Shown in pieces: positions 9,917 through 21,904 of a stretch of 64,000 nucleotides of DNA. The position numbers were made by a program, and so were the translations under genes. Under the pieces are notes generated by a model, which was not told where the DNA came from, made no database searches, and saw only the letters and a program-made list of their open reading frames with translations. Source of the stretch: Stagonosporopsis chrysanthemi (lineage: Eukaryota > Ascomycota > Dothideomycetes > Pleosporales > Didymellaceae); assembly GCA_022560025.1 (NCBI GenBank), contig JAFISE010000047.1, positions 124,001 through 188,000 on the forward strand, in the 5' to 3' direction. The first letter of the stretch is position 1. Every line of letters begins with the position of its first letter.

Positions 9917-12900
9917 ATGGCGGAGCAGGGCAGGCTGGTGGGCCAGGCAGCTCCCACCGCCGAGCTAGAGGACATTGACGCGGACGGAGAGTACGAGATG
10001 GACGACATACAATACGAACAGCAACCTGAAGGAATCGATACGCCGGACGCCGGTGGCCATACAACGGACGCAGAAGGCTCAGAAATCGATGCTGAGGGCG
10101 AAGAGGTGGACGACGACGAGGTTGAAGCTGTGGGTGCGGTCAAAGTGCGCGCAGATGCATCTTCAGATGAAGATGACGACAACGATCCAGATGCTGCCGT
10201 AGAATCCGAATCAGATGCCAAGACCTTCAGCGAAGACGAATCAGAAAGCTCAGAGGAAGAGGAAGAAGTCCAATACCAAGAAGAAAGCGAAGAAGAGGGT
10301 GGGGCCGGGGCTGCTCAAAGCGACCCTAATGTGTGCATGTAAGTCCGACTCAACCACCAAACCAGGCGTGGTCGATATTAATGTAAATGCAGATACTGTA
10401 ACCAGACCGAAGACAATGACCCAAGCCCCGATTTCGAGCCGTATCTTGCGTGCTCCGTGTGCGGCGATCATTGTTAGTATAATTGCTGAGATATCTGACA
10501 ATTGTGGAAGCTGACATGTCTGTTCTGCAGCACACCGGCAATGCGCTCGTGACGCTAACACGCTTAGCCCCGACGTTGGCCCCGAAGATGGTACGATGTC
10601 CCCTTCCACAAACATTGCGTGGGACTTAACTGATCGGTCACAGAAGCAAAACAGTGGCGTTGCAGCGCCTGCATCCAGAATGACGTCCATCAAGAGAATG
10701 AGGAAGAAGAGTCGTCAAAGAGGAAAATTTCAGAATCACTCACTCGTCGCAGACTATCGTCAGTACCTAGGCTTGCTAGAGATTTGCTTCCTTCAGCTCG
10801 AGGTGTTGACCCCAGCGGACACTCAATCTTCAAAGAGCTGATTCTTCCTGATGATGCGCCGGAAGGCACACGCTCCTTACGCAAACGCAAAGCATCACAT
10901 GAGGAAGAAGCGACAGCACCTGTAGCTGTACGGCAGTCCCGCAAGAAGCGAAGGCCTTCTGAGATATCGAAATCTGAAGTGGCACCGTCGATAGCGCCGT
11001 CGTCACCACAGCCATCCGTACAGGATAACTTGACAGGTGACGACACAGATACAGATGCACAGAACACTGTATCAGATCAGGAAGGAGCACGCCTTCGATC
11101 GTCACGCGCCCGCCGCTCGAACAAGCCTCAGAGAAAGGACAAAAGACCTCTTGTGTGGATAGAAGAGTCTCAAGGACTAAGTCTCATCGTTGCTTTCCAT
11201 CTAACAAATGAGAAGGTGCAGAAGATCGTTTCTCAGAAGCCAAAGAAAAAGGTCCTGACTTTGGAACAAGAACGACAAGAGCGGCGGCGAGAAAGGGATA
11301 GAGAACGACGTGAACGCAATCGACGGGCAAGGGAAGCAGCCAGAGACTCGCCAGATATCCCCCAGTACCCGTCAGCGCAGCATCACTTCAGCGTACCAGT
11401 TCTGGGTCTCACAGAAAAGGAGGACGAGTCTAAGAGTAAACCTTACGGTGGCATACTGTCAGAAGCAGATGCAGATACTTCCAAGACTTATCCTTCGCAA
11501 GCGGACAGGAAGCGCTTCGAAGATGCGCGTGTAAAGGCTGAAGATGCCTGGAAGGAAAAACAGGCCGCCTTGTACGCTCACCACGAGACTGTGAAGCCTT
11601 CCAAGCAACAAGCTGCTGCGAGCAAAATCAAATGCGTCAACTTTGGCGGGTGGGAGATTGAGACATGGCATGCGGCACCCTACCCCGAGGAATACAGCAA
11701 AAACCGGGTCTTGTACATCTGCGAGTTCTGCCTCAAGTACATGAACTCTGATTACGTCGCGTGGCGGCATAAGGTAGGCCTATCGTCGAAGCGAGTTCAG
11801 ATTGGTATTAACAGCAAACAGCTCAAATGCCCAGCCAAGCACCCTCCAGGCGACGAAATCTACCGCGATGGTAAATACTCATTCTTCGAGGTTGATGGTC
11901 GCAAGAACCCTGTCTACTGTCAGAACCTTTGCCTTCTTGCGAAGCTATTCCTCGGTTCCAAGACGCTCTATTACGATGTAGAACCGTTCCTGTTCTACGT
12001 CATGACAGAGAACGACAATTACGGTTGTCATTTCGTGGGTTACTTTTCGAAGGAGAAGCGACCCAGTTCGCTCAATAACGTGTCATGTATCCTAGTGCTA
12101 CCGATACACATGCGCAAAGGCTATGGACAGTACCTGATTGAATTTTCCTACCTTCTTACCCGGGTGGAGAAAAAAACGGGCAGTCCTGAAAAGCCGCTCA
12201 GTGACATGGGCCTTGTAAGCTACCGAAAATACTGGCGACTAGTGCTTTGTCAAGAACTACTGGAGCAGAAAGGCCCTATCAGCATCACAGCGATTTCCGA
12301 ACGCACTGGTATGACACCCGACGACATTGTGTCGGCTCTTGAGGGTCTGCGCGCCCTTGTGCGGGATCCTATTTCTAAGAAGTACGCCTTCCGACTGGAC
12401 CTCAACTACTTCAAATCGTACATTGAGAAATGTCAAGCGGCCGGCAACCCCACTATCAAGCCCGAGTGTCTTGTTTGGACACCATATGTCATGGGTCGGT
12501 TCGGCCAGTACGAGGAAGGACCCGCGCTGCAGACAGTCCAACAGCGCGACGAGGTGGAGGAAGAGGAAAGGCCTGCACCTGAAGAAGGCGTGCAGACAGA
12601 TGCTGTGATCGCGAAAGTGAATGGCACACCACTCGAAAAGACAGGTCCGCAGCTGGATGAAGCTGATCCAGGGCCCGACATCCCTCTCGATGACTCTGTC
12701 GACGGTGACTCTCCAGCACCCCCCGGCACTGGTACGGGTACGCCCCTGGCGAACGGGTCTACAATCGCGCTTGCAGGATCTGCCATTACTAGCAACGAAC
12801 CTGCCATACCACCTTCGCGCTACGAGATATTCCCCCCGATTCCGGGACAGCCTGCAGTAAAGCGTCGACCTGGCCGACCTTTCGGTGCACGCCGACGGAC

Positions 12901-13348
12901 AAGCACACCAAATCGGGTTCGCAATCCATCGCTCTCAATACAGACTGCGCCAGCTTCAAGAATACGATTGTCTCCAGTGCGATCGCGAAAAGATTCTCCC
13001 TCACGAAACGGCGCAAGGACGCCTGCGACCGTCTCGGTTCGAAGGACGCGCAGCCGGCTCGGTGAGAGTGTGACAAATGGTGACGATCTAGAGGAGGGCG
13101 GTGAAGTCAAGGCTCCCATCACAAACGGCAGGCGCAGTACAAGAAGCTCTGCCAGTTCCGGGGGCAGTCCTAGAGTTGTCATCAACAATAACAACAGGGG
13201 CAAAGGTAAGGTGATGCCGGTTGAAGAAGAGCAGGAAGAGCTCGAAGACGTTGACGCCGATGGCGATTACGACGATGAGATCGAGGAGGACATGGACGTC
13301 GATGCCGAAGGCGAAGACGACGATGACATTATAATGGGTGAAGCATGA
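9917..13348 (+). CDS. MYST histone acetyltransferase, Sas3/Mst2 type, with PHD finger
   Basis: Probable catalytic subunit of a NuA3-like complex acetylating histone H3. Exons: 9917-10338, 10393-10472, 10531-10590, 10644-11773 and 11822-13348 (1072 aa). The acidic N-terminus is followed by a C4HC3 PHD finger assembled over four exons (about residues 140-197: CIYC, CSVCGDHSHRQC, WRCSAC). The MYST domain (about 515-800) begins with NFGGWEIETW, then zinc ligands CEFC..H..KC, the catalytic Cys in NNVSCILVLP, the acetyl-CoA loop RKGYGQYLIEFSYLL and the acidic block SPEKPLSDMGL. A C-terminal AT-hook-like RRPGRPFG and a very acidic tail follow. The fourth intron (11774-11821, 48 nt) has no stop and keeps frame, so plain translation would insert 16 false residues into the zinc finger; removal restores WRHKLKCPAKHPPGDEIYR. 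The Sas3 rather than Esa1 assignment rests on the intact zinc finger and the VEKKTGSPEKPLSD block. Confidence 0.92.
11774..11821 (+). other. Stop-free in-frame intron inside the MYST zinc finger
   Basis: 48 nt, GTAGGC donor, TTAAC branch site, CAG acceptor. The length is a multiple of three and there is no stop codon, so it is invisible to frame-based annotation. Splicing joins His-Lys to Leu-Lys-Cys and restores the zinc-ligand spacing of the family. Confidence 0.85.
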
Positions 13349-14211
13349 TGTGATGAGGCTACTGCGAAAATGGCCCCTCATTGACCTTGCGGTATCGCTG
13401 GGATAGGAACTGATTGTATTTATAGCGACAGGCGTTCTGGGCGCATGGTTGATCAAGCCCAGTTCATTGCCAGCTCGCATTGGCTTGGGCTTTGTAGCAT
13501 TAGCTTCTTCGACTTCGCGTACTTTAGGGAGATACCTTGGGACTCATACAAGAGTAAGGAGTTGGATTGACTCAATACACTTAATGCTTCTTTGTGAAAC
13601 ATCACTGCTTCTGAGCAAATGCGTCTGGCGTGCAGCTGTCACGACAGGCTAGTGCATGCCGTGCCCCTCTTGCATCCAGACTTTACTCAAGGACAGCTCC
13701 AACTCACCTTGTCACTTTTACACAGCACCATGCCAAGTTTCCACGTTGCACAGCGTCAATCGGAGGCAGGCGCCCAAGGCTTCGACAGGTGACTTCTGTA
13801 CAACAATCGACCCCTCAATAGCGTGAGTTATCACTTCAACATCCTCCTGTTCAGCTCTCGTGTTCACAACCTCGCTCCGCAGCTTTCGATGGCTGCCATG
13901 AGGTTCAATTGCAAGCTAGCGCCGGCCACCGACAGCGAGAGCAGGAGAGTAAGCGAGCGCGATAACGATAAGCCTTGCAGCGCGGGGCCGGGTTCCGCGG
14001 GTACATCACATTACACACGCGCAACGCGCCGACCACGGTTATCGAGCCTCGTATTAGTCACACCTGCGAGGTGTAACGGGGAACGATATCCTGGGGTATG
14101 ACTCTATGTGATGGATGGATCGTCGTCTTCTCCCCATCAACCCCGGCCTTCCAAGAATCCTCCCTGTTTCTTTCATCTCTATAAGCCAACATCTAGCTGC
14201 AGTTATCCCTG
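13349..14211. other. Intergenic region upstream of the P450
   Basis: 3' flank of the acetyltransferase and promoter of the P450. A TATAA-like motif sits at about 14181, only 30 bp from the P450 start codon. No gene is recognised. Confidence 0.5.
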
Positions 14212-16159
14212 ATGCTGGACCTTTCTACGCTGGTCCTGCTGGCCCCTCTAGCCTTGCTGCTGCAGGTCCTCGTTTCGTATGTGTCGAATCCCGTGCGGAA
14301 GATACCTGCTGCGCATCCCCTGGCGCCGTTCACGAGTCTGTGGATTTCGTGGATTCGATGGCGGAAGGTTGAGAATGCTACTCTAAAAGAGGCGCATGAT
14401 CGCTTGGGTCCGATTGTTTGCTTGGGTCCGCAGGAAATTAGTGTTAATTGTGTGAAGGGAGGAATTCGGGATGTGTACGCGGGAGGCTTCGAGAAGAGGG
14501 ATGCAAAGAGCGGGTACAATTGGTATGGATTCTTTACTAACTTTGGGTAAGTGTGTAAGTTGTGTAGATAAAATTGGTGGTGCTGATGTGTTTCCAGAAC
14601 GGACAACATGTTCTCCACTGGACTGAACAAGCCTCATTCACTACGCAAGCGCATGCTGAGCAACATCTACAGCAAGTCCGTGGTCATTGCTTCACCTGTC
14701 TTACAAGCCCAGGTGTCTTCGATTTTGTATGAAAGGCTTCTACCACGTTTTGCGGCTGTCTGTTCCGGCACAGACAAAGGTGTTTTCGAGGCATCGACGC
14801 TGATTAGCGCAACTACCATGGACATCGTGACATCCTACATCTTTGGCCTCAGAGCAAGCTCGAAACTTCTCAGCCGCCCAGATCAACTGGCTTGGTTTTT
14901 AGACCTATACAAATCTCGCCACGGATGGACTTTTTGGCCCCAAGAATACCCACGGCTCACAAGCTTTCTGAGTGACTGGCTTGGTATCAGTTTGTCGCCG
15001 AAGTGGGTCGACGTAGCGAACGCACAAATCGAACAGTGGACGAGGAACATGTGCGATGGCGCCGCTGTTGTCGTACAGCAGGGCGAGGCAAAAACGGAGG
15101 AAGTGCCGTCAGTGTACCAGCAGCTTTCGGCAGCTGTAGCAAAGGACGCGAAGACAAACAGGGTGAACGATGTTGACCTACAAGCAGTTATTGCAAGCGA
15201 GGTGCTCGATCATCTCGCAGCCGGCTTCGACACATCCGCTATCACACTCACCTACGCCGTCCACGAACTCTCTACGCATAAGGACATCCAGTCTCGCCTA
15301 CAGCAAGAATTGAAGACTCTCTCGACAAGGATTGTCGAGTCTTCATCTCCTAGCCTTCCCGATCCAAAGACTGTAGATGCGTTGCCAATCCTGCATGCTG
15401 TGATCTGGGAGACGCTAAGGCTTCACTCAGCAATCCCGGGCCCACAACCACGGTTCACACCGCCTCAAGGATGTCAATTGGGTCCTGATTCAGAGTATTT
15501 CGTGCCCGGCGGGGTTCGCGTGAGCGCAAGTGCTGGCATACTGCACCAGAACGAGGATGTGTACGAATGTGCAGGCGAGTGGAGACCAGAACGATGGTTG
15601 AACCTTGATAAGGTCGACGAAGAGAAGCGGAAGGACATGGAGAGTCGTTGGTTTTGGGCTTTTGGCAGGTGAGTACATTTCTTGACACAGTCTCACCATC
15701 GACCAGCTTACATATTGCAGTGGTGGACGAATGTGTGTTGGTTCTCATCTGGCAGTATATCGTGAGTGCGAAATCTCTTCCATCTCCTCGCCCATCCCGC
15801 CGAGTCTGGCTTCTCGTCTCTTCTACCTCGTCACTATCGTATCTCGGGTCAAAGCACTGGAAAAAGAATGTGTGCCGACATTGTCTCGTCACTCTTGCTT
15901 GCTCATTGGCCTGTTGTATCCCGTCGGCATCTCGGGGCATTTACGGCGGGGTGTACGTTCGTGGTGGATACGAGAAACGGAATACTATGCGAGAAGCTAT
16001 GCTGATGCCGAAGCAGAGATGAAGTACATTGTGGCTGCGCTGTACTCGAACTACAGCACAATCGTGGTCGACGACACTGGCATCGAGCAGTCGGACTCAT
16101 ACACGGCACCACCGAAAGGCGACAGATTGGTGATTCAGCTCGAGAAGCTGCAAGTGTAG
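14212..16159 (+). CDS. Cytochrome P450 monooxygenase
   Basis: A haem-thiolate monooxygenase anchored in the ER by an N-terminal helix (LVLLAPLALLLQVLVSYV). Exons: 14212-14546, 14598-15668, 15721-15761 and 16017-16159 (529 aa). The I-helix oxygen-binding motif is AAGFDTSAITL, in which the common AGxDTT is AGFDTS. The K-helix motif is ETLR. The haem loop FGSGGRMCVG (467-476, ligand Cys474) is formed only by splicing exons 2 and 3. The last intron is long for this window (255 nt), and its acceptor was chosen because it leads into MKYIVAALYSNYSTIV. No secondary-metabolite backbone gene is nearby, so the substrate is unknown. The family number cannot be decided by eye. Confidence 0.88.
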
Positions 16160-19100
16160 GCATCAAAAGGCATCGAGCTGTTGTGGATATCGAATATAGC
16201 AAGCCATGCAAGGCCGTTGTACCCCGCTTTCGAGCATCGGGGAAACGATACTCGGCGGCACAAAAGCTGATATCTAACGGTGTATATGCATGCCGTAGCG
16301 TGTTTGTTTCGCGTCTGGTGCGGCATCGGTGAAGCTGGATCCCCGGAAGCTACGCAGTGCTTCCGCAATCTGTTGAGTGCCTGTTGTGAACCATGGTAAC
16401 GCCGAGCGGGGTGCACGATAATGACGCAGAAGCACGAAGGCAATGTCCTTCTTTCAGTCACCAACCAGTATGGTCCGATAATCGCGCGGAGCATGATTCA
16501 CGATGCATAGTAGCGCGAATTTGATCGATCTAGGTGTTCCGCTGAAAGCTCGCATGACCACATGCGTAACGACCTCGAACTCTTCACTATCGTCTAAACC
16601 CCTCACTGTGCCGTAAGAGGTGGGCCCACGGTCGACTTTCCATTCATGTGCCCATGTCAAGCTGAGTCAACACGTCGAGAATTTCAGACTATCGAGACTC
16701 GCCTCGCCTGGACTGAACGCGCAGATTTTCTTTGTTTCGAAGCCGTAGCGTGTTTGTGTGTAACCAGTGAAAACGATTATGTGAGCAGTGCAGTCTTGGC
16801 TTACACTAGGCCCACAAATATGCATTCTAGGTATGCAACCGACAGAGGTGCTTATGTCGTGACTGCCAGATGCAGAATAGACGGTAGGAGGTATGCCTCT
16901 TGCGTCCAGTTGAACGTTCAATAGACAGCTGGTTGATGAGCGTTTCTTGCTTGTGATTCTCTTGCTCCAGCTTGGGATTGTACGTTCAATAGCGGGAGAT
17001 CCACAGGGTAAAGCAGCAAGGCGCCACCTGATTATTGGTGATGTGGCTAGACTGAATGGAAACACCAGTCGAGAATCTAGCCCTGCAGTTTGGAGCCGCA
17101 GTACGCGGACACGAAGGCATTATGCGCTAAGCGTCTCATCAGGAGATCCTAGGAGAGAACCTTCTGTGTCTTATCTTCGGTGTGACTGTACAGACGTTCA
17201 TTAACCAAGTGGAGCGGTTGTTCTGGCGTGGTAAACCCGTGGCGTCGATCTTCCGGGAAGTAGATGTTGCGTCTGGGGCTCAACTGTTCCTTCTGTATCG
17301 TAGTCTTGGCAGTTGGAAGCGTAGGTGCGGTTCCCTGAACAAACGTAGAGATCGAGCGTACACTGCTACCGCCCCGAAAGGTCCCCGAATCAGAGCATGC
17401 TATGTATATACAGCCTGGCGGCATCACACCCCTTCAAACTGTTGACCTCCATGCCGGACCATGGTGATCAAGTAGATATTCAGCTGGGCTGAAAGCAATA
17501 ACACACGATTGATGTCAAAGTATCTGACGCATTTTGGCAAAAGTCCTTAGAGAGTGTGCACAAGGCTCTTGCATGCGCCGAAGCTTTGTAGTTAGGGTTG
17601 ACATCTTGATAGAGTAGACAGGACTTCCATTATTGCAGGAGTTATATATTATCATGGCATAATCCGGTATTTCGATAAGATTCTTTAGTGGTACAAATAG
17701 CATATTGCTTGTCTTAAGGTACTGAAGAAGATCGCACGCATTGCCAGCGACAGAAAGCGCTACTCTAGCACACGTTGTTCTTTCATGTCACAACTGCTCA
17801 CAGTGGAAAGTTCTTACCCGAGAGATGTGACGGTCAACGTCAGCTCTGAGCAAGGCCAACGGCTTATGGATTACTACGAGGGATCTTGAGCGCCAGGTCT
17901 ACAAGCAGGGGCGCGTCTGCAATGGTGGCCAGGAAAATTGGTGTGCATTGCATGAAAGGCGGAGTAGCTGCATGCAGTCACACTGCGTCTGCAGGAACAT
18001 GGACTGTGGCGAGGAAGCACAAACAAGCGACTTCAAGATCTCTCGGTGCCCAACAAAAGGCGAAGATACACTTGTGGGCTTGCTACTCCACTGAGGAGTG
18101 GGCAAGAGCGCCTAAGAGAATCCCGGCGTCGAAGCTCTTCTCTGATCTCAGCATTGGTGTTTAATCTTTTGCTGAGGTTGTGGTGGCTGGGGCCCAAAGC
18201 GAGCGCCAGCGGGGATGCGGAAGTCTGTGCAACGTCGTGGAATTCAGCCGTATGCGGACAGAGCGGCTAGCGGCCCTACGTGCAGGTAATCCTGGCCACG
18301 GTGAGAGTCGCCGCCGATCCTCTGTCTGCTCACATCTTACAGCCCTCAGCGCCATGACATATCCGTCGCTCTTTGTTCTTCAGTTGCAACAGGCCGTGCG
18401 CGTCAGCCTCACGCTTGACAAACCTGGGAAGGACCTGGTGCCAACATTCGGCGTTGCATCATTCTGTTCGTAGCAGTGCAAGTCTGGAACTGAGATCTTG
18501 CGCTATACCGCTGTCGTCGTCTGGGGTGTAAGATGGCGCCTGGCAGAGCTTCTCGGGGTAGATCTTCACGACTGTGTGTGGTCTCGAGGTGGTCCCAGAA
18601 ACAGCTCTCTTACAATACTAGCCGCCATGTGCGTATAAGTGTCCCGTACCACTTTGGATGCGGCGATCGTATGGGTCGATGAACGTGGATGTGGTTTGAT
18701 CAACAAGCTATGAGCTCTGGTCGATTTGCTGTTCAGTGGATATTCGAAGCGACTCTCTTGGCGATGATGGCCTGCATGTTAGATGAAGCGTCTGCTATCT
18801 GCCAGGTAGTGACATGCGCATTTTGCCCAGCAATAACTGACGAACCCCAAGACTCACTAGGCATAAACAAGCTTGAGGTTACACCCGCTGAATGCAGGTG
18901 CTGCAGACCCTAGTTATTAGAGCGTTGCGGTGTCCTGGACCATGAGAGCGATGTTGGATTGAGACACAACTTACGTCGTCCTTAGCTCCACCTCCAGCGC
19001 AGCCGAACACGCCTAGCTGTGAGCGGTGACGGAGCCCCAGATACCTTGAGTGCTTCGAAAGCAGACTAGCTGGCAGCCGTGTATAGTCGACGCTCCCAGC

Positions 19101-20866
19101 GTTGTTGGTGTGTTGAGGCGCTGTTCTTGAACACACCATACACATCTTCCTACCTCGGCGACTTCCTCTACATCCAGACTATAGCCCCAGCGTCTATCGG
19201 AGAGAGCTGATGCGCAGACGAATCGAATCGACTCCATTTCGCAGCTCTGTTGTCGTAGCTCAGCATCGCAGGACCAGCTGAGTGAGAGCGTTTGAGGAGC
19301 CGCGCAGATTGATACCGCGAGAGACGTAATCAACGGGAGCCATAGTCCACGGGGCAGAGTTCGAGAAAGAGTGAAGAAGAGACGGAGAGCCGAACACGAC
19401 AGCGAGAAAGAGTCGACGCGAAGAGAAGCTGTCATCACCCTGCACATGGAGGTTCCCTGACTTGCTTCACGCCGCCTTTGCGTTCCATCTAGTTCGCCGA
19501 AACTGGTAACGGACGGTACCTGCTAGTCGGAGATCGCAGGGCTAACGATCGTCGTGGCGCTGGAGCAGCTCGGCGCCCGTTGAGCTTTAGCACTAGAGTC
19601 AAAGCGGCGACCCGGCTTTGCATTTGGCAGCTCTTGCGCAAGCCCATAGGACGACAGCGGAGGGCCCCGGCTCAAACGCGACGGCGAGGTACCTCTGCAA
19701 CTCGACTATCGAGTGCAATATTTCCTCTTCAAGCTGGCCTCGACTGTAGCCAAGCGTGAGCCTCACACTTCTCGCTGCCCCTCGCCCTTCACACTCACCT
19801 TGCATCTCCTGCAGACTGCATATAGCTTGCTTCTGCGCTCACTACCTCACCCAGGCTGGTCCCTGTTCAGCCTGCATTGCGCTACCCTGCGGGAAAGCAC
19901 TCCAACGGCTACCACCTTTGTCCCCAGACCCTAAGGCACCTCTACCACGGTTCGGTCCCGCAGCCGAGCAGCTTCACACAACTCCCAGGTCGCACGCTGG
20001 ATCTAGTCACTGAGAGAACGAGCCGCCTGGCTGCCATACGGGTATTGCAATCAACATCGGGGGCCCTATGTATACCTTTCTGAGACATCGCAACTTCTAC
20101 TGAAGACCAGGCCGGCCGTTTGTGTGGGGGTGGTCCGATTTTCGAGGCGGCTGCTGGTCGAGTCGTGCCGTGAGGGTCGAGTGTGCGCGATTCAACCTTG
20201 GTTCACCTTAGACTGAACTCTGAGTGTCGCCAACGGTGCAGGCACAGCGCATCTACCTGCGCGCGCATACGTGTTCGTGCCATTGTTCTTTATCCTACTG
20301 GCGGTTCTGTGCCACAAGACTGCCTGAAATCTGGCCTTCTTCGAACCCTGATCCCGACTTGGAGTTGCGTTATCGTTGGGAAGAGGTCACTTCAAGCGGG
20401 GTCATCACGATCGATTACACAACAAATCTAAAGAGAGGACGGATCCCGTAGCTATTGGTGAATCACTACTGCCCGTTGGAGGACAGAAGTGGAAGCGCCC
20501 ATGGGAGTGACGACTGGCCAGCACCTCCCCGCTCGCCCATTGTTATTGCTCACAATCCCACAGACTCACCTGGAATTCCAAAATCTCGCAGCAAACTTAG
20601 TCCTCTCCCATCGACTTCTTACGGGTTCTATTTCTTCAACCAACATCCCATTGCCTCGACTACTATACATCTTCCACGGTAGTTTGCGGGCGGCTACCAT
20701 TAATTCAGAACCCTTTCGTGAACGAGCCGACTGAGCTGTCTCGCTTCGGCTTCCAGATCACCGCTACTACGAACGGCCTGCAAACGGTCCTACCGACCGG
20801 TCCTGCCAGATTTCCCACCTACCTCTACCACCAGCGACACCTCTGTCCGTGGGACGACTATCCGAG
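16160..20866. other. 4.7-kb gene-free region upstream of velC
   Basis: Only short, mutually overlapping frames without family similarity are present, on both strands. No transposon ends, tRNA or rRNA were recognised. A 16-base word GCCGTAGCGTGTTTGT occurs twice (16292-16307 and 16742-16757). The stretch could be an extended promoter or 5' leader of the velvet gene, non-coding RNA, or decayed sequence. A frame open from 20489 to a stop at 20734 is in phase with velC, and upstream exons of velC cannot be excluded. Confidence 0.5.
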
Positions 20867-21904
20867 ATGTCGCTCCTCCCTCACAATCCAAGCGGCTACC
20901 ACCTTTACATGAAGCAAGAGCCTTCCGAGGCTTTGGTAGTGGCTAAGGGCAAAGAAAAGGCTCGCAAAGCCATAGACCCACCGCCCCTTGTCCAGCTTGA
21001 TGTTAAAGCTGGCGTCGACGCTCAAAAGAACTTTCTCCAGAATCCCTACCTGTTCATGGTGGTCAGTCTGTACAAAGCTGACCGAGATGAGCCCCTGCCC
21101 GGCAGCGACTCCCTTACGGGCACACTGTCATCCTCATTGCATCGTCTCAAAGACCTGGACAACTCTGACATGGGCCTCTTCGTGTTTGGCGATGTATCAG
21201 TTAAGATGCTTGGAACATACAGACTGCACTTTCGTCTTTATGAGTTCTGCCCGGAAACGTTCAACTCGCAATACTTGACGTCCGTGACAAGCAAAAAGTT
21301 CAGCGTTCTGGCACCCAAGGACTTCAGAGGCATGGACCAGTCTTCTCATCTCAGCCGCTTAATTGCCGATCAGGGTGTCCGTCTCCGTTTGCGCAAGGAG
21401 GCTAGGGCTGCAGCTGGGTCCAAACGACCGTATCCTTACGACAGCCCTGTCAATATCGCACAAGCTCACGCATCTATCCCGAATGAGTATTCTTCTTCGT
21501 ACGAAGGGGAGCATTCACCGATCAAACGTGAGAGCGCGTACAACTCGAACAGCCACACTGACGCATCCAATCACTCTGCTCTGGAACAACCATACGGCAC
21601 CCAACCCCCATTCAAGCGTTCTTATCCCTCCTATCCTGCTATCGGGCAACCGTCTGCAATCAACACCCCCTACAGCATGATGAGCCACTCCAGTATTGTC
21701 GGACACCATACCAGCCTCATCAGTCCTCCGGGCGTCCTGACCTCCAACGCGAATGCAGCCTACCCCGTCGATAACACAGGCTTATACGGCAACTCTCCTT
21801 ACCCAAGCTCCACCTCCGCCTATCAAGGCGCTTCCACTCAATACCCAAGTGCCGGTTACTCCAGCATGTTCTTCAATGGATATGACAGCAATATTCCACG
21901 CTAG
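20867..21904 (+). CDS. velC: Velvet-domain regulator, VelC type
   Basis: A fungal transcription regulator of development and secondary metabolism, 345 aa. The velvet domain spans about residues 12-190: YHLYMKQEPSEALVVAKGKE, KARKAIDPPPLVQLDV, FLQNPYLFMVVSLYKADRDE, then SLHRLKDLDNSDMGLFVFGD, VSVKMLGTYRLHFRLYEFCP and the closing SRLIADQGVRLRLRKEAR. The KEKARKxxDPPP block and the LPGSDSLTGTLSSSLHRLKD segment point to VelC rather than VosA, VelB or VeA. The C-terminal half is Ser/Tyr/Pro-rich and disordered, as expected for a transactivation region. Velvet proteins form homo- and heterodimers and bind DNA directly. The ATG at 20867 is the first in the open frame; the frame is open from 20735, so extra N-terminal exons are possible. 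Confidence 0.88.
   Translation: MSLLPHNPSGYHLYMKQEPSEALVVAKGKEKARKAIDPPPLVQLDVKAGVDAQKNFLQNPYLFMVVSLYKADRDEPLPGSDSLTGTLSSSLHRLKDLDNSDMGLFVFGDVSVKMLGTYRLHFRLYEFCPETFNSQYLTSVTSKKFSVLAPKDFRGMDQSSHLSRLIADQGVRLRLRKEARAAAGSKRPYPYDSPVNIAQAHASIPNEYSSSYEGEHSPIKRESAYNSNSHTDASNHSALEQPYGTQPPFKRSYPSYPAIGQPSAINTPYSMMSHSSIVGHHTSLISPPGVLTSNANAAYPVDNTGLYGNSPYPSSTSAYQGASTQYPSAGYSSMFFNGYDSNIPR

Noticed and set aside
18875..18900. Resemblance to the start of 28S rRNA (ACCCGCTGAA)
   Set aside because: The match is about 10 bases and neighbouring sequence does not continue as rRNA.
14212..21904. Secondary-metabolite cluster around the P450 and velvet gene
   Set aside because: There is no backbone enzyme (PKS, NRPS, terpene synthase), transporter or cluster-type transcription factor nearby, and velvet genes are global regulators.
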